Source: Oscillospiraceae bacterium (GTDB taxonomy: Bacteria; Bacillota; Clostridia; Oscillospirales; Ruminococcaceae). Taken from it: a DNA stretch of 34,238 bases. The notes beneath the pieces were generated by a model that saw only the letters and a list, made by a program, of their open reading frames with translations, did no database searches and was not told where the DNA came from. Position 1 is the first letter of the stretch; every line of letters starts with the position of its first letter. Below, in pieces: positions 15,079 through 22,960 of this stretch. Made by a program: the position numbers and the translations under genes. Where the stretch lies: the NCBI GenBank assembly GCA_014799365.1, contig JAAVIF010000019.1, forward strand, positions 1 through 34,238, in the 5' to 3' direction.

Positions 15079-16077
15079 ATGGCAGTTTTAGTAACAGGCG
15101 GTACGGGTTTTATCGGCTCTCATACTGTTGTGGAGCTTTTGGAAGCGGGCGAGGACGTAATTGTAATAGATAACTTTTACAATTCAAAGCCCGGAGTTAT
15201 CAACGCGATTCAGGACATTACGGGCAAGGGCTTCGGCTTTTACGAGGGCGACGTTGCCGACAAGGAGCTTTTGCGAAAAATCTTCAGAGAATGCTTTATC
15301 GAGGAGGTAATACACTTTGCGGGCTACAAGGCGGTAGCCGAAAGCTGTCAGAAGCCTGTTATGTATTACAGAAATAATATAGATTCCACTCTTGCGCTGC
15401 TGGAGGTTATGGAGGAATTCGGGTGCAGACGTTTGGTGTTCAGCTCCTCGGCTACCGTTTACGGTATTCCCGAAAAGGTGCCTGTGACCGAGGATTTTCC
15501 TCTGTCGGCTATCAACCCTTACGGCAGCACAAAGCTTATCATCGAAAATATGTGCAGGGAGCTGTGCAAAGCGGACGACCGCTGGAGCATCGCGCTGCTC
15601 AGATACTTTAATCCTATCGGAGCTCATGAGAGCGGAAAGATAGGCGAAGACCCCAACGGTATACCCAACAATCTTATGCCAATAATCCTGCGTGTGGCAT
15701 CGGGCAAAAATCCTATTTTGTCGGTGTACGGCAACGATTATCCCACAGCGGACGGAACCTGCGTAAGAGATTACATTCACGTTGTTGACCTTGCAAAGGG
15801 ACATCTTGCGGCGATAGAATCGGTAAGGAAAAACACGGGCGCGATACCCTACAATCTCGGCACGGGCAAAGGATATTCCGTTCTCGATATAATCAACGCA
15901 TTTGAAAAGGTCAATGACGTTAAGGTTCCTTATGTTATCGCGGACAGGCGCGCCGGCGATGCGGCGGAGTGCTACTCCAATCCCTCAAAGGCAAACAAGG
16001 AGCTTGGCTGGAAGGCGGAGCGCGGTATAGAACAGATGTGCCGCGACGCGTGGAACTATATTAAGTCACAGAATTAA
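15079..16077 (+). CDS. galE: UDP-glucose 4-epimerase
   Basis: This 332-residue extended short-chain dehydrogenase interconverts UDP-glucose and UDP-galactose (Leloir pathway and glycan precursors). The NAD-binding motif GGTGFIGSH is at residues 7-15, SATVYG near 124-129 and the catalytic pair Y148/K152 in NPYGSTK. The length is normal for GalE. CGGAGG precedes the ATG. No other galactose gene lies next to it. Its upstream region is filled by palindromic elements ending 33 bp before the start, so its promoter must lie within or before them. Some GalE relatives also act on UDP-GlcNAc, and sequence reading alone does not settle this. Confidence 0.92.
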   Translation: MAVLVTGGTGFIGSHTVVELLEAGEDVIVIDNFYNSKPGVINAIQDITGKGFGFYEGDVADKELLRKIFRECFIEEVIHFAGYKAVAESCQKPVMYYRNNIDSTLALLEVMEEFGCRRLVFSSSATVYGIPEKVPVTEDFPLSAINPYGSTKLIIENMCRELCKADDRWSIALLRYFNPIGAHESGKIGEDPNGIPNNLMPIILRVASGKNPILSVYGNDYPTADGTCVRDYIHVVDLAKGHLAAIESVRKNTGAIPYNLGTGKGYSVLDIINAFEKVNDVKVPYVIADRRAGDAAECYSNPSKANKELGWKAERGIEQMCRDAWNYIKSQN

Positions 16078-16145
16078 GCCGAATTACGTTATACAGACAG
16101 ATAAAAAGACATTTATGCTTGTCTTTTGAATGCGGAGGATAAAAT

Positions 16146-17081
16146 ATGCTGGAGACAGTGGCTTCCTGTACCCTTGCGGTTGACGAAAAGGCGGTAATAA
16201 AGAAAAATCGCCTTGCCCCAAGGGACGGAGCGGAGGGGAAAAAACGAATAGCGATAGTTACGGGGATCCACGGCGACGAGCTGGAGGGACAGTACGTATG
16301 CTATGAGCTTATACGCAGGATCAACGGGGGATATGCCGATCTTAACGGAATCGTCGACGTTTATCCGATGCTGAATCCTTTGGGTGCGGACGCTGTGACA
16401 AGACAGATACCTATGTTCGACCTCGACATGAACCGAATTTTCCCCGGCAGTGAAAGCGGTTCTCCGTGGGAGCATATGGCTAAAAAGGTTTTGGACGATA
16501 TAACAGGTGCCGATCTTTGTATCGATATTCATTCAAGCGATATTTTTCTGCGCGAAATACCTCAGGTGAGGATAGCGGCAGAGGAGAAAATGAGGCTTTT
16601 GCCTTTTGCAAAGCGTTTGAACTGCGACTTTGTATGGGTCGGGAGCAGCTCGGCGGTAAGGCCCTCGTCATTGTCCTACGCCTTAAACAGCGCGGGAACG
16701 CCTTGCCTTGTAGTTGAAATGGGCGCTGGAATGAGGATAACCAAGGAGTACGGCGATCAGCTCCTTGACGGAATTTTTGCGATAATGTCCGACATGGGAA
16801 TATGGTCGGGTCCCGTGAGAGAGGTATCAAACCCGATCGTTTCCAGCGACGGGGAGGTAACTATCATTCACTGCAACAAAAGCGGAGTGTTTATGCCGGC
16901 AATTCGTCACTGGATAGGTATCTGCGAGGGCGATCACATCGGAGATATATTGAACGTATATACGGGTGAGATCGAGGAAGAAATTTTCTCGCCCGTATCG
17001 GGAATGGTGTTTACCTTAAGAGAATATCCCGTGGTATCGTCGGGAAGCTTGATTGCAAGAATACTCGGAGGCGGAAGATGA
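16146..17081 (+). CDS. Succinylglutamate desuccinylase/aspartoacylase-like zinc hydrolase
   Basis: This 311-residue protein is of the AstE/AspA (M14-related) family, which removes acyl groups from N-acylated amino acids or peptides with one zinc. The zinc motif HGDE (42-45) gives H42 and E45, and CIDIHSS gives the third ligand H129. DLDMNRIFPG (about 92-101) is the usual substrate-binding motif. The last 100 residues or so form the beta-rich C-terminal domain of the family. GCGGAGG precedes the ATG. A second, related gene overlaps its end by 4 bp, so both proteins are made together and may form a complex. The substrate is not known. Confidence 0.85.
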   Translation: MLETVASCTLAVDEKAVIKKNRLAPRDGAEGKKRIAIVTGIHGDELEGQYVCYELIRRINGGYADLNGIVDVYPMLNPLGADAVTRQIPMFDLDMNRIFPGSESGSPWEHMAKKVLDDITGADLCIDIHSSDIFLREIPQVRIAAEEKMRLLPFAKRLNCDFVWVGSSSAVRPSSLSYALNSAGTPCLVVEMGAGMRITKEYGDQLLDGIFAIMSDMGIWSGPVREVSNPIVSSDGEVTIIHCNKSGVFMPAIRHWIGICEGDHIGDILNVYTGEIEEEIFSPVSGMVFTLREYPVVSSGSLIARILGGGR

Positions 17082-18013
17082 CAAAGGAAATCATTTATAA
17101 ATTCGAGTCGGCGTACCGTGGAGATTTTAACGTTAAGGCATACCATTTTAACAAGGGAGAAAAGTCCTGCTGCATAGTTGGCGCGTTAAGAGGAAACGAG
17201 ATACAGCAGCTTTATGTTTGCTCTAAGCTTATCAAAGCACTTAACGAGCTTGAAAAGCAGTGCCGCATAAGCTACGGACATAAGATCACCGTTATCCCAT
17301 GCGTCAACCCATTTTCGCTAAATATAGGCAAACGCTTCTGGAGCAATGACAACAGGGACATAAACAGGGATTTCCCCGGAGCAGCGGACGGAGAACCCAC
17401 CCAAAGAATAGCTGCCCGGCTTATGAACGCCGTCAGCGGCTATCAATACGGTATTCAGTTCGCTTCCTTTTACATTCAGGGCGATTTTATCCCTCATGTA
17501 AGAATGATGGAAACGGGGAAGGAAAACACGGGACTTGCCAATCTTTTCGGCTTGCCCTATGTGGTAAAAAGAAATCCCAGACCCTTTGACCGCAACACCT
17601 TGAATTATAACTGGCAGTTAAACGGTACAAGTGCTTTTTCGGTTTACACAAACGAGACGGAGGACATAGACGAAGCAAGCGCGGATTTGGCGGTAGCTTC
17701 CGTTTTAAGATTTCTTTCCCGAATGGGAATAATCAAGCATCAATGTCACGGCGGATATATGTCGACCATTCTTGAAGAAGAATCGCTTATGCCCGTTAAA
17801 TCCGCTGTCGGCGGGATTTACCGCAGAAAAAAGCACCCGGGGGACGAGGTGGTGCGCGGAGAGATTATGGCGGAAATTTTCGATCCTTATGAGAACAATG
17901 TTATTGAGGAGATAAAGGCTCCCTGTAACGGGATCGTGTTTTTTGCGCATAAATCGCCGGTGGTTTGTGAGAGTATGGTTCTTTATAAGATTATTAAAAG
18001 GCTTAAAAATTGA
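17078..18013 (+). CDS. Aspartoacylase-like paralogue without zinc ligands
   Basis: This protein also has 311 residues and aligns along its length with the preceding gene product. However, the zinc motif HGDE has become RGNE (38-41), and the third ligand His has become Gln (Q127 in YGIQFAS). The DINRDFPG substrate motif is kept. This suggests a catalytically dead partner, perhaps a regulatory or structural subunit of a heteromer, or an enzyme with another chemistry. The start codon overlaps the upstream stop (ATGA), which implies coupled translation. The gene is intact with normal codon use, so it is kept by selection and is not a pseudogene. A palindromic element begins at its stop codon. Confidence 0.8.
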   Translation: MTKEIIYKFESAYRGDFNVKAYHFNKGEKSCCIVGALRGNEIQQLYVCSKLIKALNELEKQCRISYGHKITVIPCVNPFSLNIGKRFWSNDNRDINRDFPGAADGEPTQRIAARLMNAVSGYQYGIQFASFYIQGDFIPHVRMMETGKENTGLANLFGLPYVVKRNPRPFDRNTLNYNWQLNGTSAFSVYTNETEDIDEASADLAVASVLRFLSRMGIIKHQCHGGYMSTILEEESLMPVKSAVGGIYRRKKHPGDEVVRGEIMAEIFDPYENNVIEEIKAPCNGIVFFAHKSPVVCESMVLYKIIKRLKN

Positions 18014-18092
18014 TATTAGTGCTTAGGGTGTAACTCTGTTTTGACAGTAGCCCCGTTCCGTTTTGTCTACTGTCAAAACAGAGATTAGTATA
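18014..18092. repeat. Palindromic element, copy D (single hairpin)
   Basis: The core ATTAGTGCTTAGGGTGTAA is at 18015-18033. The hairpin has perfect 17-bp arms (18034-18050 and 18067-18083) around a 16-nt loop, and the end is ATTAGTATA. The first hairpin is missing where the element meets the gene's stop codon. Its arms match those of the insert at 14886-14936 except for one base pair that is A-T here and G-C there. Confidence 0.82.
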
Positions 18093-18160
18093 AAACCAAA
18101 AAAGAAAATTTGAAGCGGCAAAGCCGCCGTTTCGTGCGTAAACAGCTTATCAAAAACAAT

Positions 18161-18209
18161 AACCCGTCAAAACCTCATTTAACTTGGCTTTTTGGCGGGT
18201 TATATTTTT
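18161..18209. terminator. Bidirectional terminator
   Basis: AACCCGTCAAAA (18161-18172) pairs with TTTTGGCGGGTT (18190-18201) over 12 bp with one G-U pair. A run of five T follows on each strand. It serves the convergent aspartoacylase-like pair and the sigma/anti-sigma pair. Confidence 0.8.
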
Positions 18210-18231
18210 ATTGAGTTTTTTACGGTCCTTT

Positions 18232-18993
18232 TTACTGAACTGTCATATTATTAAACGGCTCCTCATAATTTCCGTCAAGGTAATCCTGTAATTTATCCGC
18301 GCTTGTAACAAGGTCAATACCGTTTTTTCCGTCAAAAGCACCTTTGTCCTTATCTCGGTTTTTGCTTATCTGTACGGAAAAGGGTTTTGAATCATCGTCA
18401 TCAACATAGAAGCAAGCTCTTACCATGTAATCCTCCGATATCGGAGAATAGAGATAAGTACTGTCATCGGAGGATATTCGGAATACATCCGAGGTCTCGT
18501 CATAATGACAGTAAAAGGTTATTGTAAAAATGCTGTTTTCCTGTATCACATAAGCGTACTGCTTGAAATACTCAAAGGTAAGCATGTCGATATTTTCCGC
18601 GATTTCATAAAGCTGTGATATGGGGACGCATGCGGAAAAGTAGCCTTCAAAAAAATCATCGGGATCTACGATTAAGTTGTAGGAAGTGTCATTATCTGAT
18701 GTATAAATATCCGATTTGCCTTCGGAACCGTCAAAGTAGGAGCGTGAACCGCTGTCGGAAGGACTTTCGCTGCGAAAAGGCGACGTAATAAAAATCGCCG
18801 CGGCGGATACCGTTCCCGCTGTAATTAAAAGCGCGGCGGCGGTAAAGACTGTTTTAAAATTAAAAAAAAGATTACTTTTTGAGGACTGCGTTTCAAGTAC
18901 TTTTTTAATATTTTCCTTGATATTGCGGACCAATGCCTTATCGGGGGTTATGTCATTCATAGCCGCTTTATATTCGTTTTTGAAATCAGCCAT
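18232..18993 (-). CDS. Putative membrane anti-sigma factor
   Basis: This 253-residue protein has an N-terminal cytoplasmic part of about 45 residues, one membrane segment (about 46-70, TVFTAAALLITAGTVSAAAI) and an extracellular domain with no recognised family. The gene starts inside the last 8 bp of the ECF sigma gene, and this genetic coupling with the single-membrane-segment layout is typical of anti-sigma factors. The ATG at 18993 is chosen because AAAGGAGG lies 9 nt upstream; an in-frame start at 19002 lacks such a site. No zinc-binding anti-sigma motif (HxxxCxxC) is visible. The function is inferred mainly from position. Confidence 0.6.
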   Translation of the reverse strand: MADFKNEYKAAMNDITPDKALVRNIKENIKKVLETQSSKSNLFFNFKTVFTAAALLITAGTVSAAAIFITSPFRSESPSDSGSRSYFDGSEGKSDIYTSDNDTSYNLIVDPDDFFEGYFSACVPISQLYEIAENIDMLTFEYFKQYAYVIQENSIFTITFYCHYDETSDVFRISSDDSTYLYSPISEDYMVRACFYVDDDDSKPFSVQISKNRDKDKGAFDGKNGIDLVTSADKLQDYLDGNYEEPFNNMTVQ

Positions 18994-19513
18994 TAAAATC
19001 AACCTCCTTTAAAATTTCCCTAAGCTTATTTCTGGCGCGGTTAAGTCTTGTTTTTACCGCGTTTTCGCTTACTCCCACAATATCGCTTACCTCTTTTGCC
19101 GACAGCTCCTCAAAGTAGTATAAATGGATTATGATTCTGTATTTTTCCGAAAGGGCCGCGACCGCTTTTCTTATTGACAGCTTAGTGTCGGCTCTGTCCA
19201 TGCTTAAGTCGGAAGAAGGCGTATTTTCATCAAGCTCCTCATGGCTTCTCCTTTTATTCCAGCTTGAACGAAGAGCGGTTTTCGAGCAATTTACCGTTAC
19301 CCGCAGGAGCCACGCCTTTCGGTGTTCCTCGCTTTCAAAAATTTTGCCCTCTTTTCCTATTTTTGCGTATCTTAAAAATACCTCCTGCATAATATCCTCT
19401 GCGTCGTGAATGTTGGAGGTTTTTGCATAGGCTAAGCGGTATATCATTTTTCCGTACAGGTCAACCACCGTTTCAAGGCTGTCTCCCGCATATAATGATA
19501 GTTCTTCCGTCAT
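18986..19513 (-). CDS. ECF-type RNA polymerase sigma factor
   Basis: This 175-residue group 4 sigma factor has region 2 at about residues 22-90 (with NIHDAEDIMQEVFLRYAK) and region 4 at about 115-170 (LSAKEVSDIVGVSENAVKTRLNRARNKL, a helix-turn-helix). It would direct polymerase to stress or envelope promoters when released by the membrane protein encoded next. The ribosome binding site GCGGAG is very close (4 nt) to the ATG. Upstream on the minus strand, TGTAACA at 19576-19582 resembles the AAC-type -35 of ECF promoters, so self-regulation is likely, though no clear CGT -10 is seen. Confidence 0.88.
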   Translation of the reverse strand: MTEELSLYAGDSLETVVDLYGKMIYRLAYAKTSNIHDAEDIMQEVFLRYAKIGKEGKIFESEEHRKAWLLRVTVNCSKTALRSSWNKRRSHEELDENTPSSDLSMDRADTKLSIRKAVAALSEKYRIIIHLYYFEELSAKEVSDIVGVSENAVKTRLNRARNKLREILKEVDFNG

Positions 19514-19555
19514 AACGCTCCGCTTTTTGCCGCTATGAGTGTCTCTATTATTTAA

Positions 19556-19650
19556 TACTTTTCAAACGGCAAAAATGTTACATAATTTTTTATTTTTTTG
19601 AAAAAAATTTGACGCTTGTTTTTGTAATAATTACGTTTTCAAGCGGCAAA
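19556..19650 (-). promoter_or_regulatory. Two copies of a TTTGCCGYTTGAAAA motif upstream of the sigma gene
   Basis: On the minus strand, TTTGCCGTTTGAAAAGTA (19556-19573) and TTTGCCGCTTGAAAACGTA (19632-19650) are near-identical and about 76 bp apart. The nearer copy lies just after the TGTAACA element, so it spans the likely -10 region of the sigma gene. They may be operator or promoter elements, or fragments of a repeat. Confidence 0.4.
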
Positions 19651-19691
19651 TTATTGTTTATAAAGTTCAAGATAAAACCGAAAAAACATGA

Positions 19692-20534
19692 CTATATTTC
19701 TGCTTCCATGTGTCTTGTAACATGGCAGCCTATATTTACCGCCACGGGCAGCCCCGCGATATGAGTAGGGAACTGCTCTATGTTTACATAAAGGCAGGTC
19801 TGAGTGCCGCCAAAGCCCTGCGCGCCTATTCCCAAGGCGTTGATGCCGTTTAAGCATTTTTCTTCCATTTCGGCGTAAAGAGGGTCGGAGTTTCTCACTC
19901 TGAAATCACGGCAAAGGGCCTTTTTTGCAAGGTAAGCCGCATATTCAAAGTCCCCGCCTATGCCTACTCCTACCGTAATGGGCGGACAGGGGTTGCTGCC
20001 CGCTTTGTCCGCAACCGAAACCACATAGTTTATAATATCCTCCTTAGCCGCGGAGGGGGTAAACATTTTCATTCCGCTCATGTTTTCGCTGCCGAAGCCC
20101 TTTGGGGCAACGGTTATTTTCACCTTGTCGCCGCTTACTATGGAGGTATGTATTATGGCGGGGGTGTTGGTGTTGGTGTTAACGCGCTTTAAAGGGTCGG
20201 ACACCACCGAAAGCCGCAGCTTTCCGTCAACATAGCCTTTTTCCACTCCGTCGTTGACCGCCTTGTACAAATCTCCTCCGAAGAAATGAACGTCCTGGCC
20301 TATTTCGAGAAAAATAACCGCCATTCCCGTGTCCTGACAGATAGGTACGCCCAGCTCTCTTGCGCAGTCCGCGTTGTCCGAAATATCCTTAAGAACGCTT
20401 TTGCAAAGGGGACTTTCCTCTTTTTCGGCGGCAAGGTTTATTAACTCCTGCATTTTATCGGGAAGAAAGAGGTTTGCTTCCCCGCAGAGCCTTGCCGTTA
20501 TATCCCTTATTTCCGAAACGTTGATCTCTCTCAT
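19692..20534 (-). CDS. Class I fumarate hydratase, alpha subunit
   Basis: This 280-residue protein matches the N-terminal (alpha) half of oxygen-sensitive [4Fe-4S] fumarases, which interconvert fumarate and malate. The three cluster cysteines are C66 (PICQDTGM), C183 (NPCPPITVG) and C270 (NIGCHVTRHMEAEI). In two-subunit forms the beta gene normally follows directly, but here only 178 bp of non-coding DNA and the sigma gene follow. The beta subunit must lie outside the window, or the enzyme is incomplete. It could also be the alpha subunit of the related tartrate dehydratase. The start is supported by GGAAAGGA. It is the last gene of a six-gene minus-strand run beginning at fabD. Confidence 0.85.
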   Translation of the reverse strand: MREINVSEIRDITARLCGEANLFLPDKMQELINLAAEKEESPLCKSVLKDISDNADCARELGVPICQDTGMAVIFLEIGQDVHFFGGDLYKAVNDGVEKGYVDGKLRLSVVSDPLKRVNTNTNTPAIIHTSIVSGDKVKITVAPKGFGSENMSGMKMFTPSAAKEDIINYVVSVADKAGSNPCPPITVGVGIGGDFEYAAYLAKKALCRDFRVRNSDPLYAEMEEKCLNGINALGIGAQGFGGTQTCLYVNIEQFPTHIAGLPVAVNIGCHVTRHMEAEI

Positions 20535-20550
20535 TTTAAAAGTCCTTTCC

Positions 20551-21099
20551 TTATCCTCTTTCGTCCTCTTCCAGCTCTTCGCTTAAAACATCATAGTTTT
20601 CCGCGGTGGTAAATTCCCTTAAATATTCGTTTATTGCCTTCAGCCTTTTTTTGTCAAACATCAGCAGATTTACTTCCACAAAGGCAACGGGTACAAGCGT
20701 CAGCAAAAACACGGGGATAAGACCCGTTTCGGGCGTTTCCGAAAGCAAAATAGCCACGCTGAAGGCGGCAAGGATTAAAAAAGCAACGGCGATTATTACC
20801 CAAAAAATCGCCCAGATTCCGCCCGGCTTTTTGATATGTCCGTCAAGCTGACAGCCGCTGAGACCTTTGTTTACCTGTCCGTAAAAGGCGGTATCGCACA
20901 TATCGCTTTTATAGCTGTGGTAGAATTTAAGGCTGTATTTGTCATCGCCCAAGCTTTCCCAGTAAAATATCTGACGTCCTTTTTCCGAGTATGTGACGTT
21001 TTCCTCCTGCTCCGCTATGATATTTTTTACCTTTTCGGCAAATTCCTCGGAGGAAAGCCGACTTTCAAAGGTTATGGGAATTTTGGCTATTTTTTTCAT
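20551..21099 (-). CDS. Hypothetical membrane protein
   Basis: I do not recognise this 182-residue protein. The N-terminal 95 residues are soluble and rich in charged residues. Two membrane segments follow (about 97-120 and 126-148), then a charged tail ending EELEEDERG. The layout suggests both ends lie in the cytoplasm. The ATG at 21099 has AAAGGA upstream; a TTG two codons earlier is possible. It lies 16 bp before the fumarase alpha gene, so they are probably co-transcribed, but that gives no clear hint of function. Confidence 0.7.
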   Translation of the reverse strand: MKKIAKIPITFESRLSSEEFAEKVKNIIAEQEENVTYSEKGRQIFYWESLGDDKYSLKFYHSYKSDMCDTAFYGQVNKGLSGCQLDGHIKKPGGIWAIFWVIIAVAFLILAAFSVAILLSETPETGLIPVFLLTLVPVAFVEVNLLMFDKKRLKAINEYLREFTTAENYDVLSEELEEDERG

Positions 21100-21170
21100 T
21101 TCCAATCAAGTCCTTTCGTTTAAAGGGAATAAGGTTCATTTTGTTTCGATGAAGTGCCGACCGTTACATA

Positions 21171-22352
21171 TTAGACAAGTGTAACCGCTTTACCGTCCAC
21201 CAGAACCAGCTTCGGCCTGCTTAATACATCGTAAAACTCGCCGTCTGTCACCGACAGATCCGCGTCCTTGCCTGTCTCGATGCTTCCCACTCTGTCGTCT
21301 ATTCCCGCAATTTCGGCGGGATTTATCGTAATTGCGGCAAGAGCAGCGTTTTTATCAAGTCCGCCCTTTATGCAGACGCCCGCTCCCAAAGGAAGATACT
21401 GTATCGGGTTTTCAGGGTGATCCGTGCATATCGCAACCTTTACGCCCGCTTTATAAAGCCGCGCCGCGTTTTCAACAGACTGTCGGCTAAGCTCCGGCTT
21501 TGAGCGGTCGCAAATAACGGGTCCCACTATGCAGGAGCAGCCGATCTCCTTAAGCTCCTCCGCCACTAAGCCGCCCTCGGTAGCGTGAACTATCACGTAA
21601 TCCAGGGAAAATTCCTCCGCTATTCTTACCGCCGTGAAAATATCGTCGGCGCGGTGACAATGAAAATGCGCCTTGATCTTGTTTTTCAGCAGCGGTATCA
21701 GTGCCTCGCATTTTGCGTCGTAGTCGGGCATTGAGCTTTCGTCGTCGGTGCCTGCGCTTGCTTTATAATTGGCGATGTCGTCGATGTACCTTTTGGCCTT
21801 GTAAAGCTGCTCGCGTATGATCGCAGCGGTGGCAAGCCGTGTTGTGGGCGTTTCGTCGCGGTCGTTATAGCATCTTTTCGGATTTTCTCCCAGCGCAAAT
21901 TTAATTGCCGCGGGAGAAAGCAGAACTCTTTTGTCTATCCTTGGACTGCCATAGGTTTTTAAGGCGATAAAGTCTCCGCCCACGGGGTTCGCGCTTCCCA
22001 CACCGGTCAGAACGGAGGTGACCCCCGCTCTTGCGGCTTCCGTAAAGCAGTAGTCGTTGGGGTTGGCACCGTCAATAGTCCTTAAGTGAGGGGTAGAGGG
22101 GTCGGTTATTTCGTTTCCGTCCGCCCCTTCAAAACCGATGCCGTTTTCCCACATGCCAAGGTGGGTGTGACAGTCGATAAATCCGGGATAAAGGTTTGCG
22201 CCGTCGGCATTAAAGTCTCCCTCGGAGGGAGTAAGCCGTAGGTCGGACATTTCGCCTACCGCGGCTATTTTGCCGTCTTTTACTTCCACAAAGCCGTTTT
22301 CGATAACTCCAAGCTTTGACATCGTATATATTTTTGCGTTATAAATTAACAT
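21171..22352 (-). CDS. Amidohydrolase (imidazolonepropionase-like)
   Basis: This 393-residue metal-dependent hydrolase of the amidohydrolase superfamily has the N-terminal beta-sandwich strands (1-50), then the metal motif GFIDCHTH (H62, H64). Further metal or active-site positions are HFHCHR near 226, VHATEG near 251 and the catalytic Asp in CTDHPEN near 313. The C-terminal GSIETGKDADLSV is typical. Members hydrolyse cyclic amides or related C-N bonds; relatives close to this type are often annotated as imidazolonepropionase-like or prolidase-like. The substrate is unknown and no histidine-degradation gene is nearby. AAGGAAA precedes the ATG. It starts 11 bp after aroK ends, within the fabD-to-fumarase run. 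Confidence 0.82.
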   Translation of the reverse strand: MLIYNAKIYTMSKLGVIENGFVEVKDGKIAAVGEMSDLRLTPSEGDFNADGANLYPGFIDCHTHLGMWENGIGFEGADGNEITDPSTPHLRTIDGANPNDYCFTEAARAGVTSVLTGVGSANPVGGDFIALKTYGSPRIDKRVLLSPAAIKFALGENPKRCYNDRDETPTTRLATAAIIREQLYKAKRYIDDIANYKASAGTDDESSMPDYDAKCEALIPLLKNKIKAHFHCHRADDIFTAVRIAEEFSLDYVIVHATEGGLVAEELKEIGCSCIVGPVICDRSKPELSRQSVENAARLYKAGVKVAICTDHPENPIQYLPLGAGVCIKGGLDKNAALAAITINPAEIAGIDDRVGSIETGKDADLSVTDGEFYDVLSRPKLVLVDGKAVTLV

Positions 22353-22363
22353 TTATTTTCCTT

Positions 22364-22960
22364 TCAAGAATTGCTTTTTTTATTCGGCGCGGTCTCGGTA
22401 TTTGCTCTGTGCTTGTCGTAATTGACGTTTTTTCGGTTAGGCCTGGGCTTTTTTATCCCTTTTGTATAATATTTTACTTTTCTGATAACGTCCGCGGTAA
22501 TTGCCGAGCCTGTTCCCGCCGCTCTCACAGTAACTGCGGAGTGAGCCTTATATATTTTGCGTCGTGTGTTGAAGATATTTTCAAGCTGTTCTTTCGTGTT
22601 GTTGACAACAAGAGGGCGGTTGGCATCGTTTTTTATCCTGCCGTAGCATACGGGGAATATTGCGTCCAAAAAAACCGTCACGCCGTGCATATTTGCGTAT
22701 TTGGCGGTGTTTTCGTTTATCAGCGTTCCTCCTCCCGTAGCGACAATGTAGCCGTCGGAAAGCTCCTTAAGGCAATCGGCTTCAAGCTGCCTGAAATAAG
22801 GCTCTCCGCTTTGTTCAAATATTTCGGGGATACTGCGCTTTTCCTTTTGCACTATGTATTCGTCAAGATCAACAAGGGGCATGTTGAGCTTTTTTGAAAG
22901 CCGTCTGCCTATATGGGATTTTCCGCAGCCCATAAAGCCGCATAAATAAATACTTTTCAT
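22364..22960 (-). CDS. aroK: Shikimate kinase with basic C-terminal tail
   Basis: This 198-residue enzyme phosphorylates shikimate in aromatic amino-acid synthesis. The Walker A motif GFMGCGKSHIG is at 8-18, the shikimate-binding DLDEY follows near 32-36 and RQLEADCLKEL near 57-67, VATGGGTL lies near 73-80, and the lid has NRPLV. After the domain a tail of about 25 residues rich in Lys, Arg and Asn (KKPRPNRKNVNYDKHR) is present that most AroK proteins lack. The ATG at 22960 overlaps the aroE stop by one base (TGATG), so the two consecutive pathway enzymes are translationally coupled. Confidence 0.9.
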   Translation of the reverse strand: MKSIYLCGFMGCGKSHIGRRLSKKLNMPLVDLDEYIVQKEKRSIPEIFEQSGEPYFRQLEADCLKELSDGYIVATGGGTLINENTAKYANMHGVTVFLDAIFPVCYGRIKNDANRPLVVNNTKEQLENIFNTRRKIYKAHSAVTVRAAGTGSAITADVIRKVKYYTKGIKKPRPNRKNVNYDKHRANTETAPNKKSNS

